A stretch of DNA of 12,577 nucleotides from Alphaproteobacteria bacterium (GTDB lineage: Bacteria; Pseudomonadota; Alphaproteobacteria; UBA6615). Positions 6,683 through 11,972 of this stretch are shown piece by piece. A program made the translations under genes and the position numbers. Every line of letters begins with the position of its first letter. Within the stretch, counting starts at the first letter, position 1. The stretch spans positions 1 through 12,577 of the forward strand of contig JABDJY010000468.1 in the NCBI GenBank assembly GCA_013003285.1, in the 5' to 3' direction. Under the pieces are notes generated by a model. It was given only the letters and a program-made list of their open reading frames with translations. It was not told the DNA's origin and did no database searches.

Positions 6683-7827
6683 CCGCGCCACGGGTCCAGA
6701 ATATCCTCGGCGCTGTCACCGCGGCCGAGCGCCAGGCGCAAGCTGTCGCTGCCGAGCAGGGTATCGATCACATGCCGCTCGCCGGTATCTTGGCCGGCCT
6801 CAGCGCCGAGCGACATGATCGGCGCGGTGCGCCATTCGAATTGCGGGTGGGTACTCGATATCCAGGCCAGCAGCCGAACGCCGAGGCCGAAACCGTCGCA
6901 CCGGGTATCGGTGATGTCGAACCGGATCGCCGGCAGGGTCTGGCCGGCATAGTCGCCCGCATCGGGCCGGATGTTGCAGGACGTGGCGGTAATACCGGTG
7001 GGCCAATTATTGGCGGCGTCCGCCGCGGCCTGCACATCCAGCCACGGCGCGCCGATGCAACGGAACGGCAGCTTCGTGCCGCGTCCCTCGCTGAGATTGG
7101 TGCCCTCGAACAGCACCAGGCCGGGATAGAGTTGCACCGCGTCGGGCGACTGGAGAGAGGGCGACGGCAGCACCCATGGCGTGTCGGGGTTGGCGTCGCT
7201 CTCGATCACCGTCAGATCGGCTGCCCGGGGATGATCTTTCACGGCGTCGGCGACCAGTGTGCCGATGGTCTCGCCATGCACAAACGGCACATCGAAATAG
7301 GCCAGGAATGAGCGAAAGTTCGGGTCGAGCGGCGGGCCGAAAGTAACCGGTCCAAGCGGGTTTAGACGGTTACATATGATGGTCTCGACGCGCGCGTCGA
7401 GCGCCGCCTCCGCGGCAAGCGCCGCCGTCGTCGCGTAGGTGTAGCAGCGCACCCCGACATCGCGCAGATCGATGATCAGCGTATCGATCAACCCGAGATG
7501 GTCGGGGGTGGGCGCGCGCCGGGCGCCATAGAGACTGATCACGTCGTGCTGGTCGGCCCTCTGGTCGGCAACGGCGGCGCCGGCCTCGTGATCGGCGGCC
7601 GGCCCGTGCTCGGGCGCGAATAGGCAGGCGAGGCCCGGCCCCGATCCCTGTGCCAGGGCGTCGCCGACGGCCTGGGCGCTTTGCCGTCCGTCCACGGTGA
7701 GGCAGGCGGCGTTGGTCAACAGGCCGACCCGGCGTTGGCGCAGCGCTGCCAGCCGATCATCGTCAGCCAGTAATTTGTCGATGCCCGAGGCGGGAATCGT
7801 ATCGGTAGGGGCGCGCTTGCTGTTCAC
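6679..7827 (-). CDS. namZ: NamZ-type exo-beta-N-acetylmuramidase (DUF1343, GH171)
   Basis: DUF1343 includes B. subtilis NamZ (YbbC), which removes MurNAc from the non-reducing end of peptidoglycan fragments. Counting from GTG at 7827 (383 residues), the protein has LLTN (36-39), FAPEHG (70-75), SLYG (98-101), DLRDVGVRCYTY (120-131), PFVHGETIG (181-189) and EGTNLSEGRGTKLPF (241-255), the conserved order of the family. Two motifs deviate from the pattern I recall: DRPNP reads NRLNP and RHGMT reads VHGET. The start is uncertain: a TTG at 7863 adds 12 residues, and neither has a clear ribosome-binding site. With either start there is no hydrophobic signal peptide, so the enzyme seems cytoplasmic, unlike the secreted characterised members. 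It converges on nagA, with the stops sharing TTAG. A role in freeing MurNAc for the neighbouring kinase and MurQ is inferred from context. Confidence 0.88.
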   Translation of the reverse strand: MNSKRAPTDTIPASGIDKLLADDDRLAALRQRRVGLLTNAACLTVDGRQSAQAVGDALAQGSGPGLACLFAPEHGPAADHEAGAAVADQRADQHDVISLYGARRAPTPDHLGLIDTLIIDLRDVGVRCYTYATTAALAAEAALDARVETIICNRLNPLGPVTFGPPLDPNFRSFLAYFDVPFVHGETIGTLVADAVKDHPRAADLTVIESDANPDTPWVLPSPSLQSPDAVQLYPGLVLFEGTNLSEGRGTKLPFRCIGAPWLDVQAAADAANNWPTGITATSCNIRPDAGDYAGQTLPAIRFDITDTRCDGFGLGVRLLAWISSTHPQFEWRTAPIMSLGAEAGQDTGERHVIDTLLGSDSLRLALGRGDSAEDILDPWRG

Positions 7828-7893
7828 GCAACCGAAACTATCGGCGCGCGCGGGCAGAGGCAATTGGCCGATAAATTGTAACGGTGAGGGCGT

Positions 7894-8226
7894 TTACGCG
7901 AAGGTCTCGACGAGGGGCCCGGTGTCGCTGATCAGGGCGCGAATATCATCGGGCAGTTCTTCGGCCGGTAGGCGCTGCAGAACATCGCCGGTTTCGGGAT
8001 CGAGAATTTCCACGATCACCTCTTCGGAATCTTCGTCGTAATTCAGGCGTGCTTGAAAGGCGCGCGTCGGCAATTCGACCCGTTGCGCCTGCGAACGACT
8101 TTCCACGCGCTCGCCCTTTTCGACAGGCTGCTCGCTGTCGGGTTCGGGCAGGCGAACCACAGCAGCCGCGTCTCCTCGAACAGAGCCGGTTTGGGGTGTG
8201 TTACTTATCGCGTCGAGACTGGGCAT
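7894..8226 (-). CDS. flaG: FlaG-family flagellar protein
   Basis: The 110-residue protein ends in the FlaG-type domain: a charged, disordered N-terminal half, then RLNYDEDSEEVIVEILDPE (roughly 64-82) and TGDVLQRLPAEEL, matching the family pattern of a beta strand, a D-x-x-T-G turn and an I/L-x-x-x-P-x-E-E end. FlaG proteins influence flagellar filament length or flagellin handling in some bacteria; the molecular role is not well defined. ATG at 8226 is chosen because GGAG lies 6 nt upstream; a longer frame to 8319 has no such support. It is 66 nt upstream of the NamZ start on the same strand, so read-through into NamZ is possible. No other flagellar gene is in the window. The domain is short, so the call is moderate. 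Confidence 0.65.
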   Translation of the reverse strand: MPSLDAISNTPQTGSVRGDAAAVVRLPEPDSEQPVEKGERVESRSQAQRVELPTRAFQARLNYDEDSEEVIVEILDPETGDVLQRLPAEELPDDIRALISDTGPLVETFA

Positions 8227-8232
8227 ACCATT

Positions 8233-8236
8233 CTCC
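8233..8236 (-). promoter_or_regulatory. Ribosome-binding site that fixes the flaG start
   Basis: GGAG on the minus strand, 6 nt before ATG at 8226. It supports the 110-residue form over the longer frame that begins at 8319. Confidence 0.7.
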
Positions 8237-8329
8237 AAGCAACGTTGTGCCGATTGCATGCTGGCTGAATCGGCAATGGGCCAGAAATCGAGAATTCTGG
8301 TACCGTGAATGTAGACCACTATTCAGGAG

Positions 8330-8425
8330 AAATATTCAAAAGGAAAGAAAAAATAAGTAAAAAACCGTATAAATGAACTAATAAATAAATTATTTTAAAT
8401 AAATATATTGTTTTACTAAAATACC
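8330..8425. other. AT-rich island upstream of flaG
   Basis: About 95 bp made almost entirely of A and T, with runs such as AAAAAA and many TAAATAA-like words, in a GC-rich chromosome. It lies between the zinc-ribbon stop (8432) and the flaG start. No gene or clean hairpin was seen. It could serve as an UP element or nucleoid-protein binding region for flaG, or be a small insertion. Confidence 0.6.
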
Positions 8426-8431
8426 TGGAAT

Positions 8432-8710
8432 TCAATCGTGCCGGGCGACAAGCCCCAGGGAGGGCCAATTGGGACGCGTGGCGATGTCCTTGGCGCCGCA
8501 GCCGCTACAGCGCAGACGGGCGCCGATTTCCGGTACCGGTATATTGGGGCCGAATTGATCGATCAGCATCTGCACCGCCAACACGGCGTGATGGGTGCAG
8601 CGATTACACCAACAGAACACATCGACCTGGTGGCTCACCAACTCGCTTACGGTAATTGCGGAAATTTTATCGTCGCGGGTGTTTTGCCAGCGGCGTTTGA
8701 GACCAGCCAT
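8432..8710 (-). CDS. Small CxxC-CxxC zinc-ribbon protein, function unknown
   Basis: The 92-residue protein has C35-N-R-C38 and C68-S-G-C71 separated by 29 residues, a likely zinc ribbon, with an extra cysteine at 33. Between the knuckles lies a conserved-looking VPEIGARLRC segment, and after them AKDIATRPNW (73-82). I recall similar short proteins in many alphaproteobacteria, none with a known function to my knowledge. Such ribbons may bind nucleic acid or protein; nothing here decides. The ATG at 8710 lacks a strong ribosome-binding site but sits about 25 nt after the predicted transcription start of a good sigma-70 promoter (8742-8770), which supports it. It is on the same strand as DUF2794 upstream, 131 bp away, but has its own promoter. 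The gene is distinct from the AT-rich island that begins at its stop. Confidence 0.75.
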   Translation of the reverse strand: MAGLKRRWQNTRDDKISAITVSELVSHQVDVFCWCNRCTHHAVLAVQMLIDQFGPNIPVPEIGARLRCSGCGAKDIATRPNWPSLGLVARHD

Positions 8711-8741
8711 GAGAAATTTGGTGATTTAGGGTCAAAGAAAG

Positions 8742-8770
8742 AACATAACAAGAACATTCGGGATGGTCAA
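8742..8770 (-). promoter_or_regulatory. Sigma-70-type promoter for the zinc-ribbon gene
   Basis: On the minus strand TTGACC (8770-8765) and TATGTT (8747-8742) are separated by 17 bp, matching the consensus at 5/6 and 4/6. The predicted start of transcription leaves a leader of about 25 nt before ATG at 8710. Confidence 0.6.
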
Positions 8771-8783
8771 TTAGGATGGCCAA
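8761..8783. repeat. 10-bp direct repeat over the -35 element
   Basis: GGATGGTCAA (8761-8770) and GGATGGCCAA (8774-8783) differ at one base and are spaced by 3 bp (13-bp period). The first copy covers the -35 of the zinc-ribbon promoter, so a regulator site is possible. Confidence 0.5.
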
Positions 8784-8841
8784 TATCGCACACGTTGGGC
8801 CGAATTTATGCCCGATAGATAACGAGGGCAGGGGCGTTCAA

Positions 8842-9198
8842 TCAGCCGATCGAGATCAGGTTGGGACGCCGTTCGATAGATCCGAGAATCTTCACCAAAT
8901 TGGTATCTTGCTTTAGCCGAATCGGCCCCCGCAGCAAGCCGTAGCGGCCGCCTTTTCCGCTATGTCCCGGTAGTTTTTCAATCGAATAGAGGGGGTGCTC
9001 GGCGGTGTGCCGGAACACCGAAAATACCGCCCGGTCGCGGCCATGATCGATGGCGTAATCGCGCCACTCACCGGCGGCGACCCGGCGGCTATATTCGTTC
9101 AGCAATACGCGCAGTTCTGTCCGGTCAAAGGATACACGCTTGCTCTGCTTATGATTGGTCTGCTTACGAGGGCCTTTCAGCCGGTAAACTGAACTCAT
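8842..9198 (-). CDS. DUF2794 domain protein
   Basis: The 118-residue protein matches DUF2794, a family I know from alphaproteobacteria. The core reads FDRTELRVLLNEYSRRVAAG (24-43), then EWRDYAID, DRAVFSVFR and PLYSIEK, followed by a Lys/Gly-rich turn and a C-terminal block with ILGSIERRP. No function is established for the family to my knowledge. It has no signal peptide or membrane segment, so a cytoplasmic location is likely. ATG at 9198 is the natural start; AGGT lies somewhat far upstream. The upstream region contains two short palindromes (9230-9239 and 9242-9255), possible operators. The zinc-ribbon gene lies downstream on the same strand but has its own promoter. Confidence 0.85.
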   Translation of the reverse strand: MSSVYRLKGPRKQTNHKQSKRVSFDRTELRVLLNEYSRRVAAGEWRDYAIDHGRDRAVFSVFRHTAEHPLYSIEKLPGHSGKGGRYGLLRGPIRLKQDTNLVKILGSIERRPNLISIG

Positions 9199-9229
9199 TG
9201 CTGGCGCACCTACTGGATCGACTCAGTGA

Positions 9230-9255
9230 CACAATTGTGACGGAAAAAGTTTTCC
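9230..9255. promoter_or_regulatory. Two adjacent palindromes upstream of DUF2794
   Basis: CACAATTGTG (9230-9239) is a perfect 10-bp palindrome, and GGAAAA-AG-TTTTCC (9242-9255) is a 6+6 dyad with a 2-bp centre. They begin 32 bp upstream of the DUF2794 ATG, where a promoter would be expected. I could not place a convincing -35/-10 pair around them. Confidence 0.45.
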
Positions 9256-9293
9256 CTATTTTTCCCGGTGTGTCCAGTCTTGGGCAAGCAATC

Positions 9294-9323
9294 AGGGAAT
9301 ATCAGGGCAGGGAATATCAGGGC
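9294..9323. repeat. 15-bp tandem duplication
   Basis: AGGGAATATCAGGGC occurs twice head to tail (9294-9308 and 9309-9323) with no mismatch, just beyond the lipoprotein stop (9328) and upstream of DUF2794. It may be a recent slippage duplication or a paired binding site. Confidence 0.8.
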
Positions 9324-9327
9324 GGGG

Positions 9328-9699
9328 CTATTGGGTGCGCCGGCTTGCCGTCTCGTGCGGATTATCCTGAGTGTAGCACGTCACATTGGCAATCGAGCGG
9401 TAGCAGGCCAGGTCGGCCGCGGGATTGGGGGTATCGTTAATCGGCGGCAGACACCAGCTGTCGCCGGAAATGGAGTTGCGGATGCTGCAATTCATGCCGG
9501 TGGCGGCGGACATGGCGTGATTTTTTTTTTTATTTATTGTGTGAACAACGTTTTCTACACTGGCGCCGCTCAGGGCGACCGATAAGGGGTCGGTACAGGC
9601 GGTTAGGGCGCCGAGCATCAAAACGGCGCTCACCGGGCGAAATGCCGGCATTCCTGTCGCGTAACGGCAGGCTCTGCTAAGAAGCGGAAGTTTTGGCAT
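9328..9699 (-). CDS. Small cysteine-containing lipoprotein, function unknown
   Basis: From ATG at 9699 the product has 123 residues, with a basic N-terminus, a hydrophobic stretch and a lipobox LTAC ending at C35, so it should be exported and lipidated. The mature part has cysteines at 71, 83, 99 and 108 and a C-terminal motif CYRSIANVTCYT (99-110) followed by a Pro/Ser/Arg tail. I recall small alphaproteobacterial lipoproteins with a similar CYRTL...CY ending but no function. The start at 9699 is favoured by GAGGA 10 nt upstream; ATG at 9651 and 9753 are alternatives. Codons 57-60 contain a run of eleven A, encoding NKKKN, an AT-rich patch unlike the rest of the gene and a likely slippage site. 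It is divergent from the YfgM-like gene. Confidence 0.7.
   Translation of the reverse strand: MPKLPLLSRACRYATGMPAFRPVSAVLMLGALTACTDPLSVALSGASVENVVHTINKKKNHAMSAATGMNCSIRNSISGDSWCLPPINDTPNPAADLACYRSIANVTCYTQDNPHETASRRTQ
9521..9531 (-). repeat. Homopolymer of 11 A within the lipoprotein coding region
   Basis: Eleven T on the plus strand read as eleven A in the lipoprotein mRNA, within codons 57-60. Long A-runs in coding sequence are prone to replication or transcription slippage, which would shift the frame after residue 60 and remove the cysteine-rich C-terminus. Confidence 0.85.
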
Positions 9700-9709
9700 A
9701 CCTGCCGGT

Positions 9710-9714
9710 TCCTC
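9710..9714 (-). promoter_or_regulatory. Ribosome-binding site supporting the lipoprotein start
   Basis: GAGGA on the minus strand, 10 nt before ATG at 9699. The alternative ATGs at 9651 and 9753 have no comparable site at a usable distance. Confidence 0.5.
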
Positions 9715-9777
9715 TACCCAGAGATTCAATGTAAACAGGCCCTCATGGCCCACACATCACTATTCGCTCATTTTGTT

Positions 9778-9839
9778 AAGATTCTGCTTTAATTGTGGAG
9801 CCGAACCGCATAATCCATTCAAAAGCCGGTTAGAATCTT
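9778..9839. repeat. Nested inverted repeat upstream of the YfgM-like gene
   Basis: AAGATTC (9778-9784) pairs with GAATCTT (9833-9839), and inside it AACCG (9804-9808) pairs with CGGTT (9827-9831). The outer loop is long and the stems are short, so this could be chance, a regulator site or part of a leader. It lies upstream of the better promoter at 9879-9906. Confidence 0.35.
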
Positions 9840-9878
9840 GATTCGAAGACGTAAGCGGCGATATAGCCCCTGAGGGCG

Positions 9879-9906
9879 TTGCGACGCAGGTGGCGCACGC
9901 TATAGT
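9879..9906 (+). promoter_or_regulatory. Sigma-70-type promoter for the yfgM-bamB-der block
   Basis: TTGCGA (9879-9884) and TATAGT (9901-9906) are separated by 16 bp, 4/6 and 5/6 matches to consensus. Transcription would start near 9913, leaving a leader of about 30 nt with a good ribosome-binding site. A weaker alternative is TTGATT (9838-9843) with TATAGC (9862-9867), spacer 18. Confidence 0.55.
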
Positions 9907-9933
9907 TCGGCAGTGCCGACGGTATTAAATAAT

Positions 9934-9938
9934 GAGGA
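9934..9938 (+). promoter_or_regulatory. Ribosome-binding site that decides a GTG start
   Basis: GAGGA lies 6 nt before GTG at 9945, supporting this non-ATG start for the YfgM-like protein. Confidence 0.75.
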
Positions 9939-9944
9939 CAGCAC

Positions 9945-10589
9945 GTGTCGGATGATCTGTTCCGAGAAGTCGACGAAGAAGTTCGTCAAGACCAATATTT
10001 AGAGCTTGGCAAGAAGTACGGCGCCTATGCGATCGGCGTGGCCTTGGTGGTTGTTTTGATCACAGTCGGCTTCGTCTTCTGGCGCGATTCACAGCAAGCC
10101 GCCCGCGATGCCAGCGGTGAGCAACTGCTCGCCGCCATCAATATTGCCGAAGACCAGGCCGACCAAGCCCTCGACCAGTTCGCCATTCTGGGCGAAGAGG
10201 GAACCAAGGGTTATCGGTTGCTGGCCCGCTTTCGCGAGGGCGCATTATTGTCCCAAACCGGCGATGTGCGCGGTGCAGTTGCCGTCTATGACAAGGTGGC
10301 TGAGGATTCGAGCCACGACCAGATCTATCGCGATTTGGCGAAGGTATTGGCTGTGTCCCACGGCATGTCGATCATGAACCTCGGCGAGGTTGAAGAGCGG
10401 CTTGCCTCGGTGTTGGACGACGACAATAGCTGGCGTTATTCGGCGCGCGAACTCGTCGCAACCGCGGTGATGGCGTCCGGTGATTCGGCGGCGGCCCGCG
10501 AGGCGTTCCAGGCTTTGGTCGACGACGTTGAGGCGCCGGCCGGTGTGCGTGCCCGCGGTGCCGAAATGCTCGCGATCCTGGCCCAATAG
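9945..10589 (+). CDS. YfgM-like tetratricopeptide membrane protein
   Basis: The 214-residue protein has a short charged N-terminus (DEEVRQDQYLELGKKYG, 10-26), one transmembrane helix (about 26-46, N-in) and a C-terminal alpha-helical region with TPR-like repeats (TKGYRLLARFREGALLSQTG around 88-107, then the GDSAAAREAFQALVD repeat near 178-192). This is the TPR_21/YfgM architecture. In E. coli YfgM is an ancillary SecYEG-associated periplasmic protein that cooperates with chaperones such as PpiD. The GTG start has a good GAGGA site. bamB follows after 29 nt and der follows bamB, the same order as in E. coli, which supports the assignment. I leave the symbol empty because sequence identity to YfgM cannot be measured here. 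Confidence 0.82.
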   Translation: MSDDLFREVDEEVRQDQYLELGKKYGAYAIGVALVVVLITVGFVFWRDSQQAARDASGEQLLAAINIAEDQADQALDQFAILGEEGTKGYRLLARFREGALLSQTGDVRGAVAVYDKVAEDSSHDQIYRDLAKVLAVSHGMSIMNLGEVEERLASVLDDDNSWRYSARELVATAVMASGDSAAAREAFQALVDDVEAPAGVRARGAEMLAILAQ

Positions 10590-10618
10590 GCCGGCGCGAT
10601 GACGGCGGTAAAACGGTA

Positions 10619-11953
10619 ATGAACTGGCACAATTTACGAGTGTGGACGATCGCGGTGGCGGCAATCGCGCTGACCGGCTGCGATACCATCGACGATGTTC
10701 TCGGTAATCGCGAAGGTCCGAAGCTGCAAGGCACGCGGATTCCCATATTGCTGGCGAACGATGCGGTAAAGGCCGATCCTGGCATCTCCGATCTGGCGGT
10801 GACATTGCCCCGGCCACTGGCCAACGATGCCTGGCCGCAGCAGGGCGGTTTCCCCAATCATGCCATGCACCATCTCGCACTGGGCGACGCGCCGCGCACC
10901 ATATGGTCGGCCGATGCGGGCTCGGGTTCGGACAGCGATGCGCCCATCTTATCGGGGCCGGTTACCAGCGGTGGCCTGGTCTACACCATGGACGCGGATG
11001 CGGTGGTGTCGGCCTATAATGTTGGCGATGGCCAGGTGATCTGGCGCGCCGATATCGAGCCGCCGGAAGAAGATGACGGCAATTGGGGCGGCGGGCTCGC
11101 CGTCGATAACGGTTTGGTTTTCGCCGCCACCGGTTTTGCCCAAGTCGTCGCCTTACGGGCCGATACCGGCCAAGAAGTGTGGCGGACCAACGTATCGGGG
11201 CCGATGCGCGCCGCGCCGACGGCTTTCAATGGTCGCGTTTTCGCGGTGACCAAGGACAACCAGCTCTTTGCCATTAACGCCGAGGATGGCGAATCCCTAT
11301 GGTCCCATACGGGGTTCGAGGAAACCGCGGGCCTGATCGGCAGCGCCAGTCCAGCGGTCGATGGCGACATCGTCGTGGTGCCCTATTCGTCGGGCGAAAT
11401 ATTCGCGCTACGGGTCGAGAATGGACGCCAGCTTTGGGGCGAAAATCTGGCGGCGATCCGTCGCGCCGACGCGGTCTCCGCGCTGGCCGATATTCGTGGC
11501 CGGCCGGTCATCGACCGCGACAAGGTCTATGCGATCAGCCATTCGGGCCGCATGGTGGCCATCGATCTGGCGTCGGGCCGCCGTATCTGGGAAGCGCCCC
11601 TGGGCGGGGTCAACCAGCCCTGGGTCGGCGGCGATTTTATTTTTGTGTTGACCACGGACGCGACGGTTGCCGCGCTTACGGCGCGCGATGGCCGCATTCG
11701 CTGGCTGACGCCCATCGGTCTGTTCGAAGAGCCTGACAAGCGCCGGGGCCGGATAAACTGGTCGGGGCCGGTTCTCGCCGGCGATCGGTTGATCGTCACC
11801 GGCAGCCATGGACTGGCGGTAACGCTGTCGCCCTATACCGGTGATATTATCGGCGAACAGGAGATGCCCGATGCGGTATCGCTGCCGCCGGCGGTGGCCG
11901 ATCAAACACTCTACTTTTTGACCGACGAGGCGCGTCTGGTCGCCTACCGCTAG
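10619..11953 (+). CDS. bamB: Outer-membrane assembly lipoprotein BamB (PQQ-like beta-propeller)
   Basis: BamB is a lipoprotein of the BAM complex that inserts beta-barrel proteins into the outer membrane. The 444-residue protein begins with a signal peptide and lipobox LTGC (C21), then a linker and repeated blades, each ending in a G-x-x-x-W type motif: DGQVIW (W142), TGQEVW (W188), DGESLW (W228), then NGRQLW, SGRRIW and DGRIRW. This repeated Trp pattern is characteristic of PQQ-like propellers, and length and order fit BamB. The ATG at 10619 follows the yfgM stop by 29 nt; its ribosome-binding site is weak, so reinitiation or read-through from yfgM is likely. der starts 19 nt after its stop. 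PQQ dehydrogenases share the fold, but the lipobox and the yfgM/der neighbours favour BamB. Confidence 0.92.
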   Translation: MNWHNLRVWTIAVAAIALTGCDTIDDVLGNREGPKLQGTRIPILLANDAVKADPGISDLAVTLPRPLANDAWPQQGGFPNHAMHHLALGDAPRTIWSADAGSGSDSDAPILSGPVTSGGLVYTMDADAVVSAYNVGDGQVIWRADIEPPEEDDGNWGGGLAVDNGLVFAATGFAQVVALRADTGQEVWRTNVSGPMRAAPTAFNGRVFAVTKDNQLFAINAEDGESLWSHTGFEETAGLIGSASPAVDGDIVVVPYSSGEIFALRVENGRQLWGENLAAIRRADAVSALADIRGRPVIDRDKVYAISHSGRMVAIDLASGRRIWEAPLGGVNQPWVGGDFIFVLTTDATVAALTARDGRIRWLTPIGLFEEPDKRRGRINWSGPVLAGDRLIVTGSHGLAVTLSPYTGDIIGEQEMPDAVSLPPAVADQTLYFLTDEARLVAYR

Positions 11954-11972
11954 CGCGGTACCGGAAAGTCTT

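Noticed and set aside
5726..6691. A 321-codon open frame on the minus strand.
   Set aside because: Fully antisense to nagA, which has all its catalytic motifs; the composition is that of a shadow frame.
8235..8252. A sigma-54-like GGCAC...TTGC element before flaG.
   Set aside because: The spacing between GG and GC is one base short (9 instead of 10), and it overlaps the ribosome-binding site.
8267..8274. A sigma-28-like -10 element (GCCGATTC) before flaG.
   Set aside because: Six of eight bases match the usual GCCGATAA, but no -35 element was found at the proper spacing, so it is not called.
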